NCBI RefSeq assembly: GCF_013267355.1 | Contig: NZ_CP053985.1 | Coordinates: 2,232,001 to 2,296,000, forward strand | Source: Achromobacter pestifer | GTDB lineage: Bacteria > Pseudomonadota > Gammaproteobacteria > Burkholderiales > Burkholderiaceae_B | Direction of reading: 5' to 3' | DNA length: 64,000 nt | Part shown: one piece after another, positions 56,747-64,000 of the stretch | Layout of the letters: every line of letters starts with the position of its first letter | Position numbering within the stretch: position 1 is the stretch's first letter | Program-made: the position numbers and the translations under genes | The notes under the pieces: model-generated | The model's input: the letters and a program-made list of their open reading frames with translations, nothing else | Told to the model about the DNA's origin: nothing | The model's database searches: none

Positions 56747-57121
56747 TCAATGCAGGGTACGCGGCATGGCCAGGACGAATTCGGAGATCGGCACTTCGAA
56801 CGGAATGCCGTTCTCGCCGACGCAGTGGTAGGTGCCCCGCATCGTGCCCACCGGCGTGGGCAGGGGACAGCCGCTGGTGTACTCGAAGGTTTCGCCGGGC
56901 GCCAGCAAGGGCTGCTGCCCCACGATGCCCAGCCCGCGTACTTCCTGCACGCGCTGGTTGCCGTCGGTGATGATCCAGTGGCGGCTGATCACCTGGGCGG
57001 GATGCTCGCCGGTATTGGTGATGCGGACGGTGTAGGCGAACACGAACTGCTGTTCGCCAGGATCGGACTGTTCGGGCACGAAGCGCGGAGAGACAGAGAC
57101 GCTCAGGTCGTAAGGTTTCAC
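56747..57121 (-). CDS. apaG: ApaG protein
   Basis: A 124-residue ApaG (fibronectin-III-like fold). The start is GTG 57121, supported by GGGAAGGACT upstream and by the standard length; the open frame extends far upstream without family resemblance. The blocks YTVRITNTGEHPAQVISRHWIITD and GMRG-type LPTPVGTMRGTYHCV are characteristic. Its molecular function is not settled, though it affects Co2+ resistance and Ap4A metabolism in enterics. It is divergent from rpe. Confidence 0.93.
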   Translation of the reverse strand: MKPYDLSVSVSPRFVPEQSDPGEQQFVFAYTVRITNTGEHPAQVISRHWIITDGNQRVQEVRGLGIVGQQPLLAPGETFEYTSGCPLPTPVGTMRGTYHCVGENGIPFEVPISEFVLAMPRTLH

Positions 57122-57233
57122 AGTCCTTCCCTGTGTGATGCTGGCGGGCCGCCGTGGTACGGCGCCGGGCGCTTGAAAAGACGCGGTTCTCGGGCCGACT
57201 GGACCGGGCCATTCCCGGTACGGGCCCTCAAAC

Positions 57234-57242
57234 TGCAATAAT
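57234..57242 (+). promoter_or_regulatory. Extended -10 promoter TG-C-AATAAT upstream of rpe
   Basis: TG (57234-57235), one base, then AATAAT (57237-57242, 5/6 match) form an extended -10. Transcription from it would start near 57249, which makes the ATG at 57251 almost leaderless and favours the start at 57275. Confidence 0.5.
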
Positions 57243-57274
57243 GGCACATTATGCCCTCCCCGATCCCGAACATC

Positions 57275-57979
57275 ATGTCTACCCAACAGGCTTCCACCCG
57301 CATCACCCCCAGCATCCTGTCGGCCGACTTCGCCCGCCTGGGCGAGGAAGTCCGCAACGTCGTCGCCGCCGGCGCCGACTGGATCCACGTGGACGTGATG
57401 GACAATCACTATGTCCCCAATCTGACCATCGGCCCGATGGTGTGCGCGGCGATCCGCCCCCACGTCCAGGTGCCCATCGACGTGCACCTGATGGTGGAAC
57501 CGGTGGACGACCTGGTGCCGATGTTCGCCAAGGCCGGCGCCGACTACATCAGCTTCCACCCGGACGCCAGCCGCCACGTGGACCGCACGCTGTCGCTGAT
57601 CCGTGAAAACGGCTGTAAGGCCGGCCTGGTGTTCAACCCCGCCACCCCGCTGTCCTATCTGGACTACGTGATGGACAAGATCGACCTGATCCTGATCATG
57701 TCGGTGAATCCGGGCTTCGGCGGCCAGAGCTTCATCCCCGGCGCGCTGACCAAGCTGCGCGAGGCGCGCGCCAAGATCGACGCCTGGATGCAGGCCGGCG
57801 GCCAGGAAATCGTGCTGCAGGTCGACGGCGGCGTGAAGATCGACAACATCGCTGAAATCCGCCGCGCCGGCGCCGACACCTTCGTGGCCGGCTCCGCCAT
57901 CTTCGGCAAGCCGGACTATGCCGGCATCATCAAGTCCATGCGCGAACAGATCGCCATCGGCGAAACCACCGCCATCTAA
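57275..57979 (+). CDS. rpe: Ribulose-phosphate 3-epimerase
   Basis: A 234-residue TIM-barrel epimerase interconverting ribulose 5-phosphate and xylulose 5-phosphate. Signature [14 protein letters not shown], metal ligands [12 protein letters not shown] and FHPDASRH, and [14 protein letters not shown] and VDGGVKIDN blocks are all present. ATG 57275 (MSTQQ) is chosen over 57251 because family proteins are about 225 residues and the extended -10 lies at 57234. It is 15 bp upstream of gph. No other Calvin-cycle gene is nearby. Confidence 0.93.
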   Translation: MSTQQASTRITPSILSADFARLGEEVRNVVAAGADWIHVDVMDNHYVPNLTIGPMVCAAIRPHVQVPIDVHLMVEPVDDLVPMFAKAGADYISFHPDASRHVDRTLSLIRENGCKAGLVFNPATPLSYLDYVMDKIDLILIMSVNPGFGGQSFIPGALTKLREARAKIDAWMQAGGQEIVLQVDGGVKIDNIAEIRRAGADTFVAGSAIFGKPDYAGIIKSMREQIAIGETTAI

Positions 57980-57994
57980 GCCCCGGGAACCGAC

Positions 57995-58702
57995 ATGACC
58001 GCTTTTCGCGCCGCGCTGCTGGACCTGGACGGCACCCTGCTGGACTCGATTCCCGACCTGGCCTTCGCCGCCAACGCCATGCGCGTGGAACTGGGCATGT
58101 CGCCGCTGCGCGAAGACGTGGTGGCCACCTTCGTCGGCAAGGGCGTGGACAACCTGGTGCGCCGCAGCCTGGCCGGCAGCCTGGACGCGGCCGATCCCAC
58201 CGCCGCCGAGTTCGATGTCGCCCGCGCCGCCTTCTACCGCCACTACCACCTGTCCAATGGTGAAAAAGCGCAGATCTACCCTGGCGTCATCGAAGGCCTG
58301 AAGCTCATGCGCGAGCAGGGCCTGAAGCTGGCCGTCGTCACCAACAAGCCCACCGAATTCACCCTGCCGCTGCTGCAGCGCACGGGCCTGGCGGGCTTTT
58401 TCGACGCGGTGGTCTGCGGCGACACCTGCGCGCGCCGCAAGCCGGACCCCGACCAGGTGTTGCACGCCTGCGACTTGCTCGGCGTCGCCGCGCGGGAAGC
58501 CGTGACCATCGGCGATTCCGTCAATGACGCTCAGGCCGGCCGCAGCGCCGGCACCCAGGTCCTGGTGGTGCCTTACGGTTACAACGAAGGCCGGGACGTG
58601 CGCGAGCTGGATGTCGATGGTATAGTTGACACGCTAGTCGCCGCCGCCCAGTGGGTCGCGCTCTGGAATCAAAACCGGAACGCGGCAAAAACAGGCTCCT
58701 GA
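57995..58702 (+). CDS. gph: Phosphoglycolate phosphatase (HAD family)
   Basis: A 235-residue HAD phosphatase. Motif I DLDGTLLDS (residues 8-16), motif II VVTNKP and motif III IGDSVNDAQAGRSAG are intact. It removes phosphate from 2-phosphoglycolate, a product of DNA repair and oxygenation. The rpe-gph-trpE order is common in proteobacteria. It is followed by the trp leader. Confidence 0.92.
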   Translation: MTAFRAALLDLDGTLLDSIPDLAFAANAMRVELGMSPLREDVVATFVGKGVDNLVRRSLAGSLDAADPTAAEFDVARAAFYRHYHLSNGEKAQIYPGVIEGLKLMREQGLKLAVVTNKPTEFTLPLLQRTGLAGFFDAVVCGDTCARRKPDPDQVLHACDLLGVAAREAVTIGDSVNDAQAGRSAGTQVLVVPYGYNEGRDVRELDVDGIVDTLVAAAQWVALWNQNRNAAKTGS

Positions 58703-58745
58703 ACACCCGGCGGCTCACCGCGAATTCAATACTGAACAAAGCTCA

Positions 58746-58820
58746 ATGAACGTTTCCATCCAGAACCAAATGCTCGGCGCCTCGTGGCGCTGGTGGCGTT
58801 TGTCTTCCGGGTGGCGATGA
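58746..58820 (+). CDS. trpL: trp operon leader peptide TrpL
   Basis: A 24-residue peptide with four Trp codons, three in the tight cluster WRWWR (residues 14-18) and one at residue 23. It lies just before the attenuator of trpEGDC. Low charged tRNA-Trp would stall the ribosome at 58785-58796. This leaves TTCCGGG (58805-58811, inside the peptide frame) free to pair with CCCGGAA (58883-58889), which breaks the terminator stem. The start ATG lacks a strong ribosome site. Confidence 0.9.
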   Translation: MNVSIQNQMLGASWRWWRLSSGWR

Positions 58821-58889
58821 TCCCTCCCGGCCCTGGACGCGTATGCCGCCTAGTGCCGTAGCTGTGTAAACACAGAGCCAAGCCCGGAA
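58805..58889 (+). promoter_or_regulatory. Antiterminator pairing of the trp attenuator
   Basis: TTCCGGG (58805-58811) is exactly complementary to CCCGGAA (58883-58889), which contains most of the terminator's 5' arm. The two structures cannot coexist. This is the sequence basis for Trp-dependent attenuation. Confidence 0.7.
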
Positions 58890-58914
58890 CCAGTAACCTG
58901 GACCGGGCTTTTTT
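58880..58914 (+). terminator. trp attenuator terminator
   Basis: AAGCCCGG (58880-58887) pairs with CCGGGCTT (58903-58910), with a further CCA/TGG inner stem, and is followed by TTTTTT (58909-58914). It lies 47 bp ahead of trpE. Confidence 0.88.
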
Positions 58915-58961
58915 GTTGCGCGCCTGGTCCGATAGCAGATAAATCGCTCACGAGACCCGAC

Positions 58962-60482
58962 ATGACCGAAATCGAATTCAAGGCCCTCGCCGCACAAGGC
59001 TACAACCGCATCCCGCTGGTCGCCGAAACCTATGCCGACCTGGACACCCCGCTGGGCATCTACCTGAAGCTGGCGCACGCCGGCCCCCAGGGCGGGCGCA
59101 TGACCTGCCTGATGGAATCGGTGGTGGGCGGCGAGCGCTTCGGCCGCTATTCCTTCATCGGCCTGCCGGCCCGCACGGTGATCCGCGCCAGCGGCACCCG
59201 CACCGAGGTGCTGCACGACGGCAAGATCGCCGAGACCCATGACGGCGATCCGCTGGCCTTCATCGAGCAGTACCAAAGCCGCTTCAAGGTCGCCCTGCGC
59301 CCGGGCATGCCGCGCTTCTGCGGCGGTCTGGCGGGTTACTTCGGCTACGACACGGTGCGCCACATCGAGCCCTGCCTGGGCCCCGCGGTCAAGCCGTTCC
59401 CCGCCGGCATGGAAGGCGGCACGCCCGACCTGATGCTGATGCACGTGGACGAACTGGTCATCGTCGACAACCTGGCCGGCCGCATCTACCTGATGGTCTA
59501 CGCCGACCCGAGCCAGCCCGAATCCTACAGCCGCGCCCAACAGCGCCTGCACGATCTGCGCGCGCGCCTGCGACGCCCCGTGGAAATCCCCTACAGCCAC
59601 GCCAGCATGCAGACCGAGGAGCGGCGCGACTTCAAGAAGGAAGACTATCTGGCGGCCGTGCACCGCGCCAAGGAACACATCGCCGCCGGCGACCTGATGC
59701 AGGTGCAGATCGGCCAGGTCATCGCCAAGCCCTTCCGCGACTCCCCCCTCTCCCTCTACCGCGCCCTGCGGTCGCTCAACCCCTCCCCCTACATGTACTT
59801 CTGGAACTTCGGCGACTTCCAGGTGGTCGGCGCGTCGCCCGAGATCCTGGTGCGCCAGGAGCGCGTGGTGGAGAACGGCGAGCCCAAGTCGCAGATCACG
59901 ATCCGCCCGCTGGCCGGCACCCGCAAGCGCGGCGGCACGCCCGAGGAAGACGCCGCCCTGGCCGCCGAACTGAAGGCCGATCCCAAGGAAGTGGCCGAGC
60001 ACGTGATGCTGATCGACCTGGCGCGCAACGACGTGGGCCGCGTGGCCCAGGTCGGCTCGGTCAAGGTCAGCGACACCATGGTGATCGAACGCTATTCGCA
60101 CGTGATGCACCTGGTGTCCAACGTCACCGGCACGCTGAACCCGGGCATGAGCAGCATGGACGTGCTGCGCGCCTCCTTCCCCGCCGGCACCCTGACCGGC
60201 GCGCCCAAGGTCGAGGCCATGAAGATCATCGACGAGCTGGAACCCGTGCGCCGCGGCATCTACGGCGGCGCGGCCGGCTACCTGAGCTACGGCGGCGAAA
60301 TGGACGTGGCCATCGCCATCCGCACCGGCGTCATCAAGGACGGCACGCTGTACGTGCAGGCCGCCGCCGGCATCGTGGCCGATTCCAACCCTGAAGCCGA
60401 ATGGGCCGAAACCGAAGCCAAGGCCCGCGCGGTGCTGCGCGCGGCGGAGCAGGTGCAGCACGGCCTGGACGAGCCCATCTGA
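58962..60482 (+). CDS. trpE: Anthranilate synthase component I
   Basis: A 506-residue chorismate-utilising enzyme making anthranilate with ammonia supplied by TrpG. The N-terminal part includes the Trp feedback site region (LMESVVGGERFGRYSFIG). The catalytic C-terminal domain has IRPLAGTRKRGGTPEED, HVMLIDLARNDVGRV and SFPAGTLTGAPKVEAM. It is controlled by the attenuator just upstream. Confidence 0.96.
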   Translation: MTEIEFKALAAQGYNRIPLVAETYADLDTPLGIYLKLAHAGPQGGRMTCLMESVVGGERFGRYSFIGLPARTVIRASGTRTEVLHDGKIAETHDGDPLAFIEQYQSRFKVALRPGMPRFCGGLAGYFGYDTVRHIEPCLGPAVKPFPAGMEGGTPDLMLMHVDELVIVDNLAGRIYLMVYADPSQPESYSRAQQRLHDLRARLRRPVEIPYSHASMQTEERRDFKKEDYLAAVHRAKEHIAAGDLMQVQIGQVIAKPFRDSPLSLYRALRSLNPSPYMYFWNFGDFQVVGASPEILVRQERVVENGEPKSQITIRPLAGTRKRGGTPEEDAALAAELKADPKEVAEHVMLIDLARNDVGRVAQVGSVKVSDTMVIERYSHVMHLVSNVTGTLNPGMSSMDVLRASFPAGTLTGAPKVEAMKIIDELEPVRRGIYGGAAGYLSYGGEMDVAIAIRTGVIKDGTLYVQAAAGIVADSNPEAEWAETEAKARAVLRAAEQVQHGLDEPI

Positions 60483-60538
60483 GGCCCCGCCCCCACCGGA
60501 CATATCCGGGCCGCCGGGCGGCCCTACAGGAGAATTAA

Positions 60539-61105
60539 ATGCTGTTGATGATCGACAACTACGACTCTTTCACCTACAACTTGGTTCAGTACCTCGGTGA
60601 ACTGGGCGAGGACGTGCGCGTGGCGCGCAACGACCAGATCACGCTGGAAGAGATCACCGCCATGAACCCCGACCGCATCTGCGTGTCGCCCGGTCCCTGC
60701 TCGCCGGCCGAGGCCGGCATCTCGGTGCCCGTGATCCAGGCCTTCGCGGGCAAGAAGCCCATCCTGGGCGTATGCCTGGGCCATCAGGCCATCGGCGCGG
60801 CCTACGGCGGCGACATCGTGCGGGCGCAGCAGATCATGCACGGCAAGACGGTGCAAATCTCGCACACGGGCACGGACCTCTTCACTGGTCTGCCCACCCC
60901 GTACACCGTGATCCGTTACAACTCGCTGACCATAGACCCCGCCACCCTGCCCGACTGCCTGGCCGTGACCGCGACCGCGCCGGACGGCGACATCATGGGC
61001 GTGCGCCACAAGACCCTGCCGCTATACGGAGTACAGTTCCATCCCGAGTCGGTGCTCAGCGAGCACGGCCATGCCCTGCTCCGCAATTTCCTGAACCTCG
61101 CCTAA
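60539..61105 (+). CDS. trpG: Anthranilate synthase component II (glutamine amidotransferase)
   Basis: A 188-residue class I glutamine amidotransferase. The nucleophile is in [10 protein letters not shown] (Cys near residue 79); His and Glu are in [13 protein letters not shown] near the C-terminus. It gives ammonia to TrpE and may also serve folate synthesis (PabA role), since folB is in the window but no pabA is seen. ATG 60539 follows AGGAGAATTAA. It lies 56 bp after trpE. Confidence 0.95.
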   Translation: MLLMIDNYDSFTYNLVQYLGELGEDVRVARNDQITLEEITAMNPDRICVSPGPCSPAEAGISVPVIQAFAGKKPILGVCLGHQAIGAAYGGDIVRAQQIMHGKTVQISHTGTDLFTGLPTPYTVIRYNSLTIDPATLPDCLAVTATAPDGDIMGVRHKTLPLYGVQFHPESVLSEHGHALLRNFLNLA

Positions 61106-61117
61106 GAAGGACGCATC

Positions 61118-62149
61118 GTGACTATTTCCCCCGCCGAAGCGCTGACGCGCTGCATTGAACACCGCGAAATTTTCCACGACGAAATGCTGCATCTGATGCG
61201 CATGCTGATGCGCGGCGAAATGTCGCCGCAGATCGCAAGCGCCTTGCTGATGGGCCTGCGCGTGAAAAAGGAAACCATAGGCGAGATCACCGCGGCCGCG
61301 CAGGTCATGCGCGAATTCGCCACGCCCGTGGTCACGCCCAACCCGGCCGACCTGCTGGACATGTGCGGCACCGGCGGCGACGGCAGCCACACCTTCAACA
61401 TTTCCACCACCGCCATGTTCGTAGCGGCGGCGGCCGGCGTGCCGATCGCCAAGCACGGCAACCGCAGCGCCTCGTCCTCCAGCGGCAGCGCCGACGTGCT
61501 GGAAGCCCTGGGCGCCAACCTGGTGCTCACGCCCGAGCAGGTGGCCGAGTGCATCCAGGCCACCGGCATCGGCTTCATGTTCGCGCCTGCCCACCATGGC
61601 GCCATGAAGAACGTGGCCGCCGTCCGCAAGGAGCTGGGCGTGCGGACGATCTTCAACATCCTGGGCCCGCTGACCAATCCGGCCGGCGCCGCCAACCAGC
61701 TGATGGGCGTATTCCACCCCGACCTGGTCGGCATCCAGGTGCGCGTGCTGGAACGCCTGGGTTCGCGCCATGTGCTGGTGGTGCACGGCAAGGACGGCAT
61801 GGACGAGGCCTCGCTGGGCGGCGCCACCCTGGTCGGGGAACTCAAGGACGGAAAAGTCCTCGAATATGAGATCCATCCCGAGGACTACGGGCTATCCATG
61901 ATGTCCAACCGGAGCATCAAGGTGTCCAATCGCGAACAATCGCGCGAGCTTGTCATAGAGGCGCTTGAAAATGTCGAGGGCACCGCCCGCGACATCGTCG
62001 CGCTCAATGCGGGACTCGCCATCTATGCTGGCAATAAAGCCGATTCCATTCCCGAAGCCTTAGCACTAGCATTCGAATTGATCTCCACCGGCGCGGCTCG
62101 AGCCAAGCTGGAAGAATTCTGCGCATATACCCGGAAATTCCTGAAATGA
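61118..62149 (+). CDS. trpD: Anthranilate phosphoribosyltransferase
   Basis: A 343-residue enzyme joining anthranilate to PRPP. The PRPP site is [16 protein letters not shown] (about residues 82-97) and [15 protein letters not shown] follows. The start is GTG 61118 with AAGAAGGA upstream. It overlaps trpC by four bases (ATGA). Confidence 0.95.
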   Translation: MTISPAEALTRCIEHREIFHDEMLHLMRMLMRGEMSPQIASALLMGLRVKKETIGEITAAAQVMREFATPVVTPNPADLLDMCGTGGDGSHTFNISTTAMFVAAAAGVPIAKHGNRSASSSSGSADVLEALGANLVLTPEQVAECIQATGIGFMFAPAHHGAMKNVAAVRKELGVRTIFNILGPLTNPAGAANQLMGVFHPDLVGIQVRVLERLGSRHVLVVHGKDGMDEASLGGATLVGELKDGKVLEYEIHPEDYGLSMMSNRSIKVSNREQSRELVIEALENVEGTARDIVALNAGLAIYAGNKADSIPEALALAFELISTGAARAKLEEFCAYTRKFLK

Positions 62150-62934
62150 ACGATATTCTCGCGAAGATCCTCGCCGTCAAGGCCGAGGAAGTCGCCGCCG
62201 CTCGCCAGATGCGCAGCGAAGCCGAAGTCCTGCGCGAAGCGCAGGCGCGGCAGGACGTGCGTGGCTTTGCCCAAGCCATCGAAGACAAGATTGCGCAAGG
62301 CAAGCCCGGCGTCATCGCTGAAATCAAGAAGGCCTCGCCCTCCAAGGGCGTGCTGCGCGACCCTTTCGTCCCCCCGGAAATCGCGTCTTCGTACGCGGTG
62401 CACGGCGCGGCCTGCCTATCGGTGCTGACCGACGTGCAGTTCTTCCAGGGTTCCCACGACCACCTGCGCCAGGCGCGCGCGGCATGCTCGCTGCCGGTGC
62501 TGCGCAAGGACTTCGTGATCGATCCGTACCAGATCATCGCCGCGCGCGCCATGGGCGCGGACTGCGTGCTGCTGATCGTGGCCGCGCTCAGCCCCGCGCA
62601 ACTGCGCGACTATGAAACGCTGGCGATGGAACTGGGCATGGACGTGCTGGTGGAAGTGCACGACACCAAGGAGCTGGAGATCGCGCTGACCATGAAGACG
62701 CCGCTGCTCGGCATCAACAACCGCAACCTGCGCACCTTCGAGACCAGCCTGTCGAACACGTTGGACCTGCTGCCCCAGATCCCCGCGGGCAAGCGCGTCG
62801 TGACCGAAAGCGGCATCCTCAGGCCGGAAGACGTGCAGCTGATGCGCCAGCACAAGGTCAATGCCTTCCTGGTGGGCGAAGCCTTCATGCGCGCCAAGGA
62901 TCCGGGCGCGGAACTTGCGCGCCTGATGGGCTGA
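62146..62934 (+). CDS. trpC: Indole-3-glycerol-phosphate synthase
   Basis: A 262-residue TIM barrel closing the indole ring. Blocks [12 protein letters not shown] (catalytic Lys), [25 protein letters not shown] and VVTESGIL are conserved. It is not fused to TrpF, which must lie elsewhere along with trpB and trpA. Last gene of this trp group. Confidence 0.95.
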   Translation: MNDILAKILAVKAEEVAAARQMRSEAEVLREAQARQDVRGFAQAIEDKIAQGKPGVIAEIKKASPSKGVLRDPFVPPEIASSYAVHGAACLSVLTDVQFFQGSHDHLRQARAACSLPVLRKDFVIDPYQIIAARAMGADCVLLIVAALSPAQLRDYETLAMELGMDVLVEVHDTKELEIALTMKTPLLGINNRNLRTFETSLSNTLDLLPQIPAGKRVVTESGILRPEDVQLMRQHKVNAFLVGEAFMRAKDPGAELARLMG

Positions 62935-62952
62935 CCGCCCGCCCGGGAGCCC

Positions 62953-63816
62953 ATGGACACCACCTTCCTGCTCAATTTCATCCAGGTCATCGAGCAGGGT
63001 TCGATCGCCGAGGTCGCGCGCAAGAACGGCTTGACGCCGGCAGCGGTCAACCAGCGCATCAAGAAGGTCGAGGACGAGCTCGGCTTCAAGCTGGTGGTGC
63101 GTTCCGGCCGCACCGTCAAACCCACGGTCGAAGGCGCGCAAATCCTGGCGCAGGCCAAGCACGTCATGGAAGAGGTGCGCAACCTGAAGGCCGCGTCCCA
63201 GGGGCCGGTGGTGTTCGGCCACCTCACCCTGGGCGCGTTCGATTCGGCCATGACCACGCTGATGCCCACGCTGCTGGCGCGGCTCATCGCCCGGTATCCG
63301 AATCTGGAAATCAGCCTGGTCAAGGGCTATTCCGTCAATCTCTACAGCAAGATCTGTGACGGCGAGATGGACGCGGCGCTGATACTGCAGCCGCAGTTCC
63401 AGATGCCCAAGAACCTGGAATGGCGGCGGGTGCGCGACGAGCCTTTGGTGGTGCTGGCGCCGGCCTCGCTGACCGAAACGGACCCGCACCAGCTGCTGCG
63501 CGCCAATCCGCTGATCTGCTACGACCGCAAGCTGTGGGGCGGACAGCTCGCCGCCAACTACTTCCGGCAGCACAGCATACGGCCCAAGATACGGATCGAA
63601 ACCGCGTCCATCGAGGTCATCGCACTGCTGGTGGGCCAGGGACTGGGCGTGTCCCTGGTGCCGGACGGCGCCGGCGAACTGCGCCCGGACTCCGGGCTGC
63701 GCAAGATCCCCCTGCCGGGCGACGAGCACTTCCGCAGCGTCGGCCTGCTGTGGAACCGGCAATCGGTCCGCGCCGCCCTGATCGAGGAAATCTACGGGAT
63801 CGCGCGGGCCGCCTGA
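62953..63816 (+). CDS. LysR-family transcriptional regulator downstream of trpC
   Basis: A 287-residue LysR regulator with helix-turn-helix at 1-60 (TFLLNFIQVIEQGSIAEVARKNGLTPAAVNQRIKKVEDE in part). It lies 18 bp after trpC on the same strand and could be read through from the trp operon. It faces the thiolase gene ending at 63826. The target is unknown; a role in the thiolase pathway is as likely as any link to tryptophan. Confidence 0.88.
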   Translation: MDTTFLLNFIQVIEQGSIAEVARKNGLTPAAVNQRIKKVEDELGFKLVVRSGRTVKPTVEGAQILAQAKHVMEEVRNLKAASQGPVVFGHLTLGAFDSAMTTLMPTLLARLIARYPNLEISLVKGYSVNLYSKICDGEMDAALILQPQFQMPKNLEWRRVRDEPLVVLAPASLTETDPHQLLRANPLICYDRKLWGGQLAANYFRQHSIRPKIRIETASIEVIALLVGQGLGVSLVPDGAGELRPDSGLRKIPLPGDEHFRSVGLLWNRQSVRAALIEEIYGIARAA

Positions 63817-63825
63817 GGCGGGACC

Positions 63826-64000
63826 TCAGCAGGTACCCTCGGCGCCCAGAATGACCGTGGACTGGCTGGACAGCGTGCCGCCGTTGCCGTGCGCCAGCGC
63901 CAGGCGCGCATCCCGGACCTGCCGCTCGCCCGCCTGGCCGCGCAGCTGGCGCACCGCTTCGATCACCAGGAACACCCCGTACATGCCCGGGTGCACGCAG
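63826..64000 (-). CDS. Thiolase (acetyl-CoA acetyltransferase family), C-terminal fragment cut by window edge
   Basis: Only the last 58 codons are in the window. The reading frame from the right edge gives CVHPGMYGVFLVIEAVRQ, then ALAHGNGGTLSSQSTVIL and ends GAEGTC. This resembles the C-terminus of SCP2-like thiolases, with the conserved HGNGG block. The 5' end lies beyond 64000. It is convergent with the LysR gene, 9 bp apart. Confidence 0.75.
   Translation of the reverse strand, partial: CVHPGMYGVFLVIEAVRQLRGQAGERQVRDARLALAHGNGGTLSSQSTVILGAEGTC

Larger units (their letters stand above)
58703..58961 (+). promoter_or_regulatory. trp operon leader region
   Basis: The leader holds the trpL reading frame (58746-58820), an intervening segment with a small hairpin CTGTG-TAAA-CACAG (58862-58875), and the attenuator terminator (58880-58914). 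No strong -35/-10 pair is seen ahead of trpL. A TTGACA at 58626-58631 lacks a matching -10. Confidence 0.8.

Overview
The window is GC-rich beta-proteobacterial chromosome. Gene content and protein style (UrtABCDE/AmiE/AmiCR amide genes, paralogous oligopeptide-binding proteins, an autotransporter barrel, many LysR regulators, a trp operon with a leader peptide) fit an Alcaligenaceae member of the Achromobacter/Bordetella group. That placement rests on family resemblance, not on a search. I found no rRNA, tRNA, insertion sequence, prophage or CRISPR array.

Layout. (1) 1-12.8 kb: a peptide-type ABC uptake region. A solitary periplasmic binding protein with its own promoter is followed by a LysR gene, then a long forward run: zinc deacylase-like protein, second paralogous binding protein, two permeases, two ATPases, alpha/beta hydrolase, M20 peptidase, and an autotransporter beta-barrel with no passenger. 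(2) 12.9-22.4 kb: housekeeping genes (dapD, a class II amidotransferase, rep, priA, hemE) plus a pseudo-receiver/Fis-type regulator. (3) 22.6-30.0 kb: the complete ATP synthase operon atpIBEFHAGDC on the minus strand, with promoter, terminator and a tandem hairpin between atpB and atpE. (4) 30.4-37.1 kb: a DUF1254/DUF1214 protein, a crotonase, an M61 peptidase, a highly structured non-coding interval with a perfect 33-bp inverted repeat, and a LysR/maleate isomerase divergent pair. (5) 37.2-47.7 kb: a ten-gene minus-strand amide operon: FmdD/UrtA-like binding protein, UrtBCDE-like transporter, aliphatic amidase AmiE, a CbbQ/NorQ-type AAA+ ATPase, a CbbO/NorD-type VWA protein, cytoplasmic amide sensor AmiC and ANTAR antiterminator AmiR. 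Its leader has a sigma-54-like element and mutually exclusive hairpins. (6) 48.0-57.1 kb: LysR/pcaD-like pair, a flavoprotein, folB, ttcA, a 2-hydroxyacid dehydrogenase, a DsbC-like protein, a UbiH-like monooxygenase, mltA and apaG. (7) 57.2-62.9 kb: rpe, gph, the trpL attenuator and trpEGDC, then a LysR gene and the 3' end of a thiolase gene cut by the window edge.

How the genes work together. The amide operon is the most coherent and unusual unit: a high-affinity importer, the hydrolase, an ATPase/VWA pair of the kind that activates enzymes, and a sensor/antiterminator pair that would read the substrate and act on leader RNA. The trp region has a textbook attenuator that can be read from the sequence, with four Trp codons and a 7-bp antiterminator pairing. 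The 1-12 kb run looks like uptake plus intracellular hydrolysis of an acylated or peptide-like nutrient, substrate unknown.
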